64,000 nt of DNA from positions 1-64,000 of the forward strand of contig JAZORR010000047.1 of the NCBI GenBank assembly GCA_045656705.1. The letters run 5' to 3'. The stretch is from RGIG4576 sp045656705 (GTDB lineage Bacteria > Bacteroidota > Bacteroidia > Bacteroidales > Muribaculaceae). Position 1 is the stretch's first letter, and every line of letters begins with the position of its first letter. Positions 1-8,772 of the stretch are shown here, in pieces. A model generated the notes under the pieces. That model did not search any database and had not been told where the DNA came from. It saw only the letters and a program-made list of their open reading frames with translations. A program made the position numbers and the translations under genes.

Positions 1-1237
1 AACTTTATGCGCTGTTACAACTCCGTCTTTAACTGAAGCAACGGTTTCATCGCTTGATGACCAAACCACATCCTTAACAGTTGTGGTTTCAGGAAGAACA
101 GTCACAGAAAGTGTTGTGCTTTCGGTTGCTTTCAATGTTACCTCGGTCTTGTCAAGAGCAATACTTTGCGCCTGTGTGGCTACAACGGTTACTTTACAAC
201 ATGCTTTCAAAGATTCATACGATACATACACCAAACCATTATAATTATATACACCATTGTTTGTAAATGCTAAATCTGCTGTTTGGTTACTACTACCCCC
301 ACGTCCATTATTGAAGATAATCATCGGTTTAACCATTGTTTTATCAACAGTAAAATTAATATACCACTTACCTTCATCATTACGTGTCATCTTTGTGCCA
401 GGCCAACTACCCAGATGTTGATAATTACCATTTCCAGCATCCCAAGCGTAAGCATAAACAGCAGACTCACCCCAATTAGTTCCTTCATAATATGCTGTCC
501 ATTCATTGGCATTACTATTATTATTTTCCAAAGGCATGGTTGCAGTAATATTAGCTTCACCGACCTTATGCGCTGTTACTACACCGTCTTTTACACTTGC
601 AACACTTTCATCTGATGATGTCCATACGATCTCCTTAACTATAGCATTTTCAGGTAATACAGTTACCGATAGCGTTGTAGTTTCGGTAGCTTTCATTGTG
701 ACTTCAGTCTTACTAAGGGCAATGCTTTGTGCTTGAGTTGGCATCACTGTTACTTTACAGCTTGCTGAAAGATTACTTCCATCAGTAGTACTTGCTGTGA
801 TTGTTGCTTCACCGACCTTATGCGCTGTAACGACTCCGTCTTTAACTGAAGCAACGGTTTCATCGCTTGATGACCAAACCACATCCTTAACGGTTGTGGT
901 TTCAGGAAGAACAGTCACCGAAAGTGTTGTGCTTTCGGTTGCTTTTAATGTTACCTCGGTCTTGTCAAGAGCAATGCTTTGTGCCTGTGTGGCTACAACG
1001 GTTACTTTACATATTGCACTCAGATTGCTTCCGTCAGTTGTGGACGCTGTGATTGTAGCCTCGCCAACTTTATGCGCTGTTACGACTCCGTCTTTAACTG
1101 AAGCAACGGTTTCATCGCTTGATGACCAAACCACATCCTTAACAGTTGTGGTTTCAGGAAGAACAGTCACCGAAAGTGTTGTGGTTTCGGTTGCTTTTAA
1201 TGTTACCTCGGTCTTGTCAAGAGCAATGCTTTGTGCT
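1..1237 (-). repeat. Array of Big_2 Ig-like repeats, 252-bp unit
   Basis: The unit is 252 bp (84 residues) and begins, on the coding strand, with a QSIALDKTEVTLKATE-type strand. Copies run about 1237-986, 985-734, 733-173 (interrupted by a 309-bp insertion) and 172-1 (partial). The marker tgcgctgt recurs at 1073, 821, 569 and 8, which fixes the period. The first two copies differ at only about three positions over the 165 bases I compared, while the third is more diverged. Such identity suggests recent duplication or gene conversion. Confidence 0.9.
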
Positions 1238-3102
1238 AAACGAGATGGAACTTTATAATTATATATACTTTCTGATGAAACATTTTCACTCTTACTTGTA
1301 CTAAAAACAAGATTGTCAATAGTAATTTTACTATTATCAATCACAGCTGTGCCATCATTAAAATACGACAAAGTAAAAATTTCGCCCTCATTTCCACTAA
1401 TTGGCGTATTGTTAAGAGAGAAAAATATCACGCGATAGGTATCATTTCCCATTTTAGTAACAGACGAAGAAAGTCCATTTAAGCGACTTGTCAATTTAAT
1501 ACCATCGTTAGACACATTCATTCCATTAAGCCAATGAATATCCATTTGAAGAGCAACCAACTCATTATAGTTGTTTAGGCTAACGCTTAAATCATAACCT
1601 TTATCGGTATATTCTCCAGAAAGCAAAAGACTATTAGGTTCATAAATATTACCTTCGACAATTACAGATTTCATTCTGTTTTGAGGGTCATTGGTATAGA
1701 TCTGCATAATGGTGGAATGCTCTCCTTTCACACTTGGAGTATATTCAATTGTAATATCTTTCGATTGCCATGGAGCGATATTCATCGGCAATTGTTCTGC
1801 TATACTATATCCATCGGTAAGGAATGTAACTTTATTAATAGTTAACGGCACCTCTCCATAATTACTTATAGTATATTTTGCCTTTGACGTTTCATTTATC
1901 GCACAATCCCCCATCTTCAATTCATCATTGCAATTTATAGATGGACTCTTTATTTGAACCGAGCCACCACTTGTTGCCGAAGTCATATTCTCAACAGAAG
2001 CATTACTCAACACCACGTTTTCAGGATTCAAGCCATACCATCCAGTGTTACCATTTAGTTTAACCCTGAAAGTAGCGATTTCTCCGTCATTACCGACAAT
2101 TTCCGATTCAGTAAACGAATATAATATCAACTTCAATTTGCCATCTGTAATCGAACTTGTTGCCGAAAGTCCGTTGGCACGTTGAGAAGCCTTAAAACTA
2201 TTTGCAACATACACCAATTGTTCAGGAAGAGTAAATTCACACTGTACGCCCACTATGGGTTCCATATTGTTCATCGTAAGCGATATTATCACTTCTTCGT
2301 CACTGATACCCAATGCACTACCCACATGCAATTCATTTACAGAGAATGGGTCAGCCATTAAAGACACACTCTTATCTCCGTATACCGAATTAGAAACAAA
2401 AGTAACCTTTTCATTTACTGCACCTCTGTTTACCGGTGCATACGTTACTGTTAAATAATGTGTTTCACCGGCATCAATGCTGAATGAGTCATCACTTACA
2501 CTGAACTCATTGGCAGAAAAATTCACTTGACTAACTTGAAGCGTTTCATTACCGACATTCTGTAACACTATATTTTGCGTATAAGTACTACGAATGGGTA
2601 TATGACCATAATCTACTGAAGGAGTAACAATATTAATTTTAGGAGATAATATTGTCACCGCTCCATTATTCACATCCGAATCAAACCTATCACCATCGGC
2701 ACTACCAAGCAATGCAGTTGCACTAAGAGGATAAGATTTAGGCTCTTTTTTAAGATTTAACTTAAATGTAAGCAATTCACCTGAATTACCTCTCAAAGGT
2801 TTCAAATCCATGGTATACATAACAATGTTCAGTATACCATCTTTTACCCCAGCCGTAACTTGATGTCCATTAATTCTATCAGCATTTAGCACGCAAGAGC
2901 CATCGACATACATCAGTTGATTGTCTAAAGGTATTTGTAATTCGGCAACTACCACTTCATCGGTGTTATCGAGCGACACAGTCACAGTCACTTCATCACC
3001 CGGATGCCCTTGCACCTGAGATATGGTGAATATATTAGCTCCATAGGTGGTGAGTATAAACCCCACCACCATACTGAGCATCGTTAATAATCGCTGTTTC
3101 AT
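1..3102 (-). CDS. Large secreted multi-domain protein: cohesin-like, Ig-like, Big_2 repeats and CBM26-like domain (partial)
   Basis: The frame is open from an ATG at 3102 to the left edge, giving at least 1,030 residues with the C-terminus missing. A short hydrophobic start resembles a signal peptide. Three cohesin-like beta domains follow (about 3040-2660, 2320-1960 and 1650-1290), separated by two Ig-like domains of the ASH/choice-of-anchor sort (about 2640-2350 and 1950-1655). After them come Big_2 repeats, one of which contains a CBM26-like starch-binding domain. The ATG overlaps the TGA of the upstream subtilase as ATGA, so the two are probably translationally coupled. I infer a cell-surface or secreted adhesion or scaffold protein. 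Its sorting tail, if any, lies outside the window. The domain names rest on remembered family patterns; the open frame and repeats are seen directly. Confidence 0.85.
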   Translation of the reverse strand, partial: MKQRLLTMLSMVVGFILTTYGANIFTISQVQGHPGDEVTVTVSLDNTDEVVVAELQIPLDNQLMYVDGSCVLNADRINGHQVTAGVKDGILNIVMYTMDLKPLRGNSGELLTFKLNLKKEPKSYPLSATALLGSADGDRFDSDVNNGAVTILSPKINIVTPSVDYGHIPIRSTYTQNIVLQNVGNETLQVSQVNFSANEFSVSDDSFSIDAGETHYLTVTYAPVNRGAVNEKVTFVSNSVYGDKSVSLMADPFSVNELHVGSALGISDEEVIISLTMNNMEPIVGVQCEFTLPEQLVYVANSFKASQRANGLSATSSITDGKLKLILYSFTESEIVGNDGEIATFRVKLNGNTGWYGLNPENVVLSNASVENMTSATSGGSVQIKSPSINCNDELKMGDCAINETSKAKYTISNYGEVPLTINKVTFLTDGYSIAEQLPMNIAPWQSKDITIEYTPSVKGEHSTIMQIYTNDPQNRMKSVIVEGNIYEPNSLLLSGEYTDKGYDLSVSLNNYNELVALQMDIHWLNGMNVSNDGIKLTSRLNGLSSSVTKMGNDTYRVIFFSLNNTPISGNEGEIFTLSYFNDGTAVIDNSKITIDNLVFSTSKSENVSSESIYNYKVPSRLAQSIALDKTEVTLKATETTTLSVTVLPETTTVKDVVWSSSDETVASVKDGVVTAHKVGEATITASTTDGSNLSAICKVTVVATQAQSIALDKTEVTLKATESTTLSVTVLPETTTVKDVVWSSSDETVASVKDGVVTAHKVGEATITASTTDGSNLSASCKVTVMPTQAQSIALSKTEVTMKATETTTLSVTVLPENAIVKEIVWTSSDESVASVKDGVVTAHKVGEANITATMPLENNNSNANEWTAYYEGTNWGESAVYAYAWDAGNGNYQHLGSWPGTKMTRNDEGKWYINFTVDKTMVKPMIIFNNGRGGSSNQTADLAFTNNGVYNYNGLVYVSYESLKACCKVTVVATQAQSIALDKTEVTLKATESTTLSVTVLPETTTVKDVVWSSSDETVASVKDGVVTAHKV
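231..531 (-). other. CBM26-like starch-binding domain nested in a Big_2 repeat
   Basis: In the third Big_2 repeat the usual loop between the GEATITA strand and the CKVTV strand is replaced by about 103 extra residues in frame. The insert reads like a CBM26 module: a YAYAWD strand, a GSWPGTKM turn, a KWYINF strand, an IIFNNG motif and an NQTADL stretch. CBM26 modules bind alpha-glucans such as starch. The assignment is from memory of the family pattern; the insertion and its exact length are read from the repeat spacing (561 bp instead of 252 bp). Confidence 0.75.
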
Positions 3103-6100
3103 CTCTTCACTGCTTTGGCTGTTTGCATCAACTTATCATCAATATAAAGCGATATAAAGTACACACCGGCATCAGCATCACTTGCGTTCCAATTCCAAGT
3201 GTGGCAGCCATATTCATCCTTTGATGTGTGTATAGCCACAGTAGAACCAGTAACCGAACTTACCACTATCTTCACATCGTGAATACCATCTTTACCTATC
3301 TTATAAGGTACAGAAAGCACTTCAGAGAATGGATTAGGATAAGGAAGTTCCATTTGCATAGCCTCTATAGTACCTACACCACTTGTATTGCCATCAATAC
3401 CAATAATGCTCTTGCCGGTAGCATCACAAAGCACCACATCAGTGATTTCAGCATCGCCTATATGTAATAGAGCATGTTTGCCGGTAGCAAGAGTGTTTCC
3501 TGTCATAGAGAAAGCCAAGAACAAGTAACCATTTTCACCTTGATTATCGCTTACTGTTTCAAATCCGTTAAGAGCTTCGAGAGGAGTAATAACAGCGCCC
3601 TCAGTCACACTGAAACGGAATTGAACACCACCAAGAGCCACCGGACTTTCCACATATAGGACACCATCTTCTATGGTGTAAATAGCAGAATTGTTAGCCA
3701 TTGAAGTTGCGGTTCGATTAGGATTTTTGATAATATTAACGGTTCCCACAACATCGAGCACATTCACTACCACATCTTCATTCACATCGGCAGCCTCAAA
3801 TATAAATGGTTGCGGTTCTTGACCTGTCATATATGCCACTTCGGTAACCACGTCAGCCACATCCACACTCATCGAACCATTGGCATCGCCTTTTGATGCT
3901 GTCAATGGTGTAGCCGATACCACATTACTTAAATCATGACTATTCATTGATGTGGTTAATTGCTTGATTTGATAATAGTAAGTAACTCCCGGTTCTACGT
4001 TGTAATCGGTAAACGATTGTACTCTGCTATCTATCAGTGTTTCGTTGATAATGGTAGTATCACCTTGTATTATAAGATGTTGATTCCAATCGCCATATTT
4101 TTCATAATCGGTTTCGTAAATTGAGTCCACATGCTCGGTATATCTGATAATATTATATCCGAGAAGATCTTCAAAGTCTTCTTCATCAGTTTCCCACGTT
4201 AGATTTACCTTGCCTAGTCCTGCTTCAGCAAAGAAGTGTGTCGCTAATGAGCCGGCAGACTGCACCATTACATTAAATCTTCTATCTTCCTGTGGTATCT
4301 CGAAATATTCATCATCCTCAGCTTCTGCCACATAGATTCTATTCAGACCATTACTGCCAAATTTTCCATCGATGGTAATATATGCAGTATAGACCAAGCT
4401 ATCAGCACTCCATGAGCCATCTTCATCGATAGGAATTTGATTGTATGGTTCTATGGCACCCATTGCAAGAGTCGGTTTCACGGCTGTATTCATAGGGCGA
4501 TTAAAATAAACTTCAAACTTATGTTTACCCACACCAAGAGGAGGAAGCAAGTCAAATTCGTCCTGTGCATCATAGCCATTCACCACTACCTTCCACACTA
4601 TGCCATGAGCCTCAGCAACAGGTCGCTTCAGCATATTAGATAAATCATAAATGCCCCAACCTGTAGGAGAAATTGGGTTTTTAAAATCATGGATACCTAC
4701 TCTCACTATTGATTCAATAGATGAACCAAAGTAACAAGGCTTTCCATGGGTATAAATTCCAGGTGATGAATTATCATATACCACATTTCTTAATGTACCA
4801 TATATACTAAAATTTGAAAATATATTCGATGAATTACTTCTACCAGAATTAGCATACATCATATTATTAATATAATTTGAATAAAGTAAAGTTCCTGTCT
4901 GATGATTAGTATGTTGATTATTATAAATATTACAACGTTCTAATGTGCCTCCTGTGTTTGACACGCCATTACGTACAACACAATTTTTTAATTTACTTGC
5001 ATTACTAGAGACTATTCTATCAAAATAGACATAACTAAAGTTAAAGGTTCTAAGATTTAAATCTATAACATTATTGGGGTTGTTCGTTGTAAGAATGATA
5101 GGACTCTCTGCAGTACCATCACAAACAATCTTACCTATACTAAAATTAAAATCTACTCCATCATTGAATATAACTGTAGTACCAGGTAAAATGGTTAGTG
5201 TTACACCTGCAGAAGCCCCAAATCTGCCACTTATTATATGCTGCTTATCGGGAGTAAGAGTAAGATCCTCAGTTAGTATTCCGGTTAGCACATCTGAGCG
5301 TTGTATTATCTTTTCGACTTGTTTCTGCTGTACATTATTATTACTTTCATCTGATATTGACACTAACAATCTTAAGTTATATCCATTTACTATATTTTCA
5401 TTGATTTTTACTCTCAATGGATTTTTACTTTTACCACTTACTTGACTACTCAAGTTCCAACCAAAATCGACATTTGTGTCAATAATCTCGATAGCACTTT
5501 CATTCTCATACTCGGTATCGACTGCAATATTCAACTTAATATTACTTGTATTCCCCCACACACAGCGAATAGTAGGATAAATATCAATGATCTCACCTGA
5601 TTCTACCACACCATCTCCATCACCCATAGCAGAATCGTCAAATGCAACACTCTGTATCACTAATTCAGTACTGCGATTATCTGCATTAAAATTGTAGGCT
5701 TTTAGAATATCAAGCACTCCTGATGCTTCATAGGTAGCATGAACTATATCACCGACAAAAGAGCCTCGATATAATTCGGCTTCTTTAGTTTGCAACAAAC
5801 GCGATACAGCTCCGGCTACAAGTGGAGTAGCCATAGAAGTACCGTTAAGCGATTTATATTGTCCTCCCGGATAAGTACTCATAATATCAACACCCGGTGC
5901 AAGTACCTCATAGTTATAAAAATTATCACCATGCTTATCGTAATCAGTATAATAGGCTCCATCTTCATCGTAATTACTGAAACCGGCTATATTTTCATTA
6001 CTATCGCTTGCCATTACTCCAAGTACTACATCAAAAGCACCCGGGAAGCTTCGTCCACTTGGATCCAACGGAGTGCGAGGAAGTACATTAATAGACAAAC

Positions 6101-7181
6101 CATCATTTCCTGCAGCTGCAACAAGAACTGCCGATTGAAATGCCTTTTTACAAGCGTCATACATTGATTGCCCAAAAGCAGAACCAAAACTCATACTCAA
6201 CACATCAGCTCCATTGGCAACAGCATAGTCTATACCTCTGATAGCAGAAGCGATATCGCCAGAGCCATCAGCACCTAAAACGGTAACCGGCAGAATCAAT
6301 GCATCGGGATTGGCTCCTGTGATACCTTTTCCATTATTACCCACAGCGGCTGCTATACCGGCACAGTGGGTTCCATGTCCGTTAGGATCACTTTCTACCG
6401 TTCTGTTTTTAATAAAATCCCAACCATGAACATCATCGTAAAAACCGTTGTTGTCGTCATCGGCATAATCTTCACCATTAAGTTCTGTTTCGTTAGTATA
6501 GATATTATCGGCAAGATCGGGGTGTGTGACTTCCACACCGGTATCGATAATAGCAATTACGGGACGCTTATCGTTAATCTTTGGCATGTCCCACAAAGCA
6601 GGAAGATTGATTGCCGATGGTCCCCATTGTTGAGTATACAAAGGCTCTGCTGTATATGTTGCACTTTCATTTGTAGCCATTGCATAAGTGCGGTAATTTG
6701 GTTCGGCATATTCAACCTCGGCAACAGTTTTCAATTGCTTGATTACCTCATGAACACTCATATTCTTAGTGGAATCCACATTCATCAAATATAATCGTGA
6801 CATATCGGGTTCCGGCACTTCACGACCGGAATAAGACTTCAACATAACATTGCTTTTACGCAACTTTTTAGCTCCGGTAAGTGGCATTAATTGCTCTGCT
6901 TTCTTGATACCAAGAGCAGTCAATTTACTGTCGACACTTTTTACCGAAGTGGTACGGATTGTGCGATTAGAACCAAACTGCACACGCACACCACTTGTGT
7001 CTTTAAACTTCACAATAACTTGATTAGGCACATAGTCGGTAACTGTTCCTTGTCCTTTCTTCAACTTATTCACCTGCGGTCCGTAAACAGCAGGATTGAG
7101 CTGCTGTGCATTCATCAGCACAGACGTTGACATGAAGCACACTGCACTCAATGCCAAAGCCTTAAAAATGTTACGTTTCAT
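3099..7181 (-). CDS. Secreted subtilisin-like serine peptidase (S8) with dockerin and type IX sorting domain
   Basis: This is a 1,360-residue secreted endopeptidase, counted from the ATG at 7181. That start is followed at once by a signal peptide (MKRNIFKALALS...). A GTG 12 codons upstream keeps the frame open but would place charged residues before the signal. The S8 triad is Asp213 (IIDTG), His269 (NGHGTH) and Ser449 (GTSMATP), with oxyanion Asn359. Next come an Ig-like segment, an Asn/Ser-rich stretch resembling a right-handed beta-helix, a fibronectin-III-like domain, a two-repeat dockerin near residues 1094-1155, and a C-terminal type IX sorting domain (PYPNPF...GVYFISL). It therefore probably crosses the outer membrane by the type IX system. 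It overlaps the next gene by ATGA. Confidence 0.93.
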   Translation of the reverse strand: MKRNIFKALALSAVCFMSTSVLMNAQQLNPAVYGPQVNKLKKGQGTVTDYVPNQVIVKFKDTSGVRVQFGSNRTIRTTSVKSVDSKLTALGIKKAEQLMPLTGAKKLRKSNVMLKSYSGREVPEPDMSRLYLMNVDSTKNMSVHEVIKQLKTVAEVEYAEPNYRTYAMATNESATYTAEPLYTQQWGPSAINLPALWDMPKINDKRPVIAIIDTGVEVTHPDLADNIYTNETELNGEDYADDDNNGFYDDVHGWDFIKNRTVESDPNGHGTHCAGIAAAVGNNGKGITGANPDALILPVTVLGADGSGDIASAIRGIDYAVANGADVLSMSFGSAFGQSMYDACKKAFQSAVLVAAAGNDGLSINVLPRTPLDPSGRSFPGAFDVVLGVMASDSNENIAGFSNYDEDGAYYTDYDKHGDNFYNYEVLAPGVDIMSTYPGGQYKSLNGTSMATPLVAGAVSRLLQTKEAELYRGSFVGDIVHATYEASGVLDILKAYNFNADNRSTELVIQSVAFDDSAMGDGDGVVESGEIIDIYPTIRCVWGNTSNIKLNIAVDTEYENESAIEIIDTNVDFGWNLSSQVSGKSKNPLRVKINENIVNGYNLRLLVSISDESNNNVQQKQVEKIIQRSDVLTGILTEDLTLTPDKQHIISGRFGASAGVTLTILPGTTVIFNDGVDFNFSIGKIVCDGTAESPIILTTNNPNNVIDLNLRTFNFSYVYFDRIVSSNASKLKNCVVRNGVSNTGGTLERCNIYNNQHTNHQTGTLLYSNYINNMMYANSGRSNSSNIFSNFSIYGTLRNVVYDNSSPGIYTHGKPCYFGSSIESIVRVGIHDFKNPISPTGWGIYDLSNMLKRPVAEAHGIVWKVVVNGYDAQDEFDLLPPLGVGKHKFEVYFNRPMNTAVKPTLAMGAIEPYNQIPIDEDGSWSADSLVYTAYITIDGKFGSNGLNRIYVAEAEDDEYFEIPQEDRRFNVMVQSAGSLATHFFAEAGLGKVNLTWETDEEDFEDLLGYNIIRYTEHVDSIYETDYEKYGDWNQHLIIQGDTTIINETLIDSRVQSFTDYNVEPGVTYYYQIKQLTTSMNSHDLSNVVSATPLTASKGDANGSMSVDVADVVTEVAYMTGQEPQPFIFEAADVNEDVVVNVLDVVGTVNIIKNPNRTATSMANNSAIYTIEDGVLYVESPVALGGVQFRFSVTEGAVITPLEALNGFETVSDNQGENGYLFLAFSMTGNTLATGKHALLHIGDAEITDVVLCDATGKSIIGIDGNTSGVGTIEAMQMELPYPNPFSEVLSVPYKIGKDGIHDVKIVVSSVTGSTVAIHTSKDEYGCHTWNWNASDADAGVYFISLYIDDKLMQTAKAVKR

Positions 7182-7216
7182 TTCTCTTCTTATTTTAGAT
7201 TTGTTAATATGTTCCA

Positions 7217-7939
7217 CTACTCTTTTTTAAAACAGAAAAATAGAAATCCTAATTGTAGTTTACATCTACTTTTAGTATTTTCTTTGGTATGTGATTCTTT
7301 ATCTTCACATTCTATATATTTATAATATTTGCAATAATACTCACACAATATAAATATTGATATTACAAACACAACTAACGTAATCCAAAAACATATAAAT
7401 TTGAAATGGTTCGGACTCAATAAAATATATGTTATACCTAACACCCCCCAATTTATTACTTGAAAAGTCCAAAAGAATAATTTATAATAATCCGGTAAAA
7501 AATCGCAAGTACTTTTACCATCAGGAATAAACAAATTATTTTTAAAAAGTGATTTTCTTAATTCTCCTTCAAAAGCAAATTCACGTATCCTATTTATCAT
7601 TATATGGTCTCTACGTGTGGAATAACCTAAAACCACGACTAAAATAGATAAAAATAACATTACTAATGAAATAAATACTGTTAGATATATTATTATATCA
7701 GGGTGAAAATATAATTCATTGTTATTACAACAATCTATAGTAGACATCATTACATTTTCAAAAGTGTTATTTAAATTATTTCCTATATATGTATGAACAT
7801 AGACATATCCATAAGCACCTAATAATGCAAATATTGCAATCAAAAAGGTTATAAAATTTTGATTTTTTGCATTATCATTAATTGCATATTGTTCATGCAA
7901 TTGTGATAATAATTGATTACTTAATTTTTGTTTTTCCAT
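7217..7939 (-). CDS. Four-helix membrane protein of unknown function
   Basis: I do not recognise this 240-residue protein. A polar N-terminus of about 28 residues is followed by hydrophobic segments near residues 29-50, 85-107, 155-175 and 180-200, which suggests four membrane helices. A basic stretch containing YSTRRDH lies between the second and third. The tail is Cys- and Lys-rich. The gene precedes the subtilase by about 35 bp on the same strand and may share its transcript. A perfect -7 promoter box (7995-8002) lies about 55 bp upstream. Codon use is very AT-rich, more so than in the neighbouring subtilase, which fits an accessory gene. It could be a partner of the kinase or protease, but nothing in the sequence proves this. 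Confidence 0.75.
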   Translation of the reverse strand: MEKQKLSNQLLSQLHEQYAINDNAKNQNFITFLIAIFALLGAYGYVYVHTYIGNNLNNTFENVMMSTIDCCNNNELYFHPDIIIYLTVFISLVMLFLSILVVVLGYSTRRDHIMINRIREFAFEGELRKSLFKNNLFIPDGKSTCDFLPDYYKLFFWTFQVINWGVLGITYILLSPNHFKFICFWITLVVFVISIFILCEYYCKYYKYIECEDKESHTKENTKSRCKLQLGFLFFCFKKE

Positions 7940-7994
7940 ATTAAGTTCTTCATATATTTGATATATTTTTATCCATAATAATTACAATTTTTCA

Positions 7995-8002
7995 CAAAGT
8001 TA
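7995..8002 (-). promoter_or_regulatory. -7 promoter box for the membrane protein/subtilase operon
   Basis: The coding strand reads TAACTTTG, a perfect match to the Bacteroidetes -7 consensus TAnnTTTG. No clear -33 TTTG is seen at the usual distance, so activation by a regulator is possible. Confidence 0.55.
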
Positions 8003-8022
8003 AGCCATTCCATTGTGTCTAC

Positions 8023-8040
8023 TTTAGTCCATTTTAGTCC
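8023..8040. promoter_or_regulatory. Tandem TTTAGTCC repeats between divergent promoters
   Basis: The octamer TTTAGTCC occurs at 8023-8030 and again at 8033-8040, exactly 10 bp (one helical turn) apart. The pair lies between the two outward-facing -7 boxes of the divergent genes. This layout is typical of a regulator operator, and the adjacent regulator-like gene is the natural candidate. The repeats are seen; the role is inferred. Confidence 0.4.
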
Positions 8041-8099
8041 TTTTAAAGACTTACTACACTTATTTTATTGACTTATTTTACTGATTCATTTAAAAATGA

Positions 8100-8108
8100 T
8101 ACCTTTGC
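8100..8108 (+). promoter_or_regulatory. -7 promoter box TACCTTTGC for the regulator-like gene
   Basis: TACCTTTG matches TAnnTTTG perfectly and is followed by C, as in many Bacteroidetes promoters. Transcription would begin near 8114, so an upstream ATG at 8096 cannot be used and the ATG at 8126 is the start. Confidence 0.6.
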
Positions 8109-8125
8109 ACTATAATAATCTAATA

Positions 8126-8707
8126 ATGGAATCTACCGAACTATTATACACTAAAATAAAAGAAGCTGTTGCTAAAACAGCCGGACGAGAATTGAAAACA
8201 CCTCGAGATTTCGATTATCTCTCGATGAGAATTTTCGACACTACAAAAAGTGTACTCTCTCCTACTACTCTGAAACGATTTTGGGGTTACCTAAAGAATG
8301 AAAATAACGTGATGCCAAGATTATCCACTCTCAATATACTTTCTCGTTTTGTGGGTTATCGTGATTGGGATAATTATTGCCAATCTTCTTACGGAATAAA
8401 TGATATCGATAGTGATTTCATTAATTCTCCTACTCTTTATACAATATCTCTACAATATGGTGATGAAGTAAAATTACAATGGAAGCCCGACCGTCAAGTT
8501 ATTATACGCTATGAAGGTCACGACCTATTTACCGTCTTGGAATCAAAAAACAGCAAACTGATGGTTGGAGACAATTTTCATTGCGGATATTTTATCCAAA
8601 ACGAACCTCTGCATCTCACGTGTTTAGTGCGCAATGGCTGTAAACCCACAAATTATGTGTGTGGCAAAGACGGTGGAATACATTACGAATTTTACAATAA
8701 GAAATAG
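8126..8707 (+). CDS. Small regulator-like protein of a Bacteroidales type (hypothetical)
   Basis: The 193-residue protein starts at ATG 8126, because the promoter box at 8100 lies inside the longer frame. Residues 1-90 are helical, with the sequence TTLKRFWGYL followed by STLNILSRFVGYRDWDNYC. I have seen this pattern in many Bacteroidales proteins and read it as a winged-helix or other DNA-binding fold, though I cannot name a family. The C-terminal half looks like a small beta domain (VKLQWKPDRQVIIRYEG, then Cys-containing strands) that might bind a ligand or be modified. The gene stands head-to-head with the membrane protein/subtilase operon and 65 bp upstream of the kinase gene. I infer a transcription regulator working with the kinase; this is not proven. 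Confidence 0.7.
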   Translation: MESTELLYTKIKEAVAKTAGRELKTPRDFDYLSMRIFDTTKSVLSPTTLKRFWGYLKNENNVMPRLSTLNILSRFVGYRDWDNYCQSSYGINDIDSDFINSPTLYTISLQYGDEVKLQWKPDRQVIIRYEGHDLFTVLESKNSKLMVGDNFHCGYFIQNEPLHLTCLVRNGCKPTNYVCGKDGGIHYEFYNKK

Positions 8708-8732
8708 AAATATCTTTTAAAAATCAAATATA

Positions 8733-8740
8733 GGGGGGGG
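8733..8740 (+). repeat. G8 homopolymer between regulator-like gene and kinase gene
   Basis: A run of eight G stands alone in very AT-rich intergenic DNA, 33 bp before the kinase ATG. Homopolymers of this length can slip in replication and change expression. It may equally be neutral. Confidence 0.6.
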
Positions 8741-8772
8741 TAAAACACTGATTTACACCCTATTAGACAGAT

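Noticed and set aside
506..1258. Plus-strand open frames with repeating SLTEATVSSLDD-type sequence
   Set aside because: They are the antisense image of the Big_2 repeats. The minus-strand frame is continuous for more than 3 kb with clear domains.
8096..8125. Upstream ATG of the regulator-like gene
   Set aside because: The segment contains the -7 box TACCTTTGC at 8100, so transcription starts after it. ATG 8126 is the usable start.
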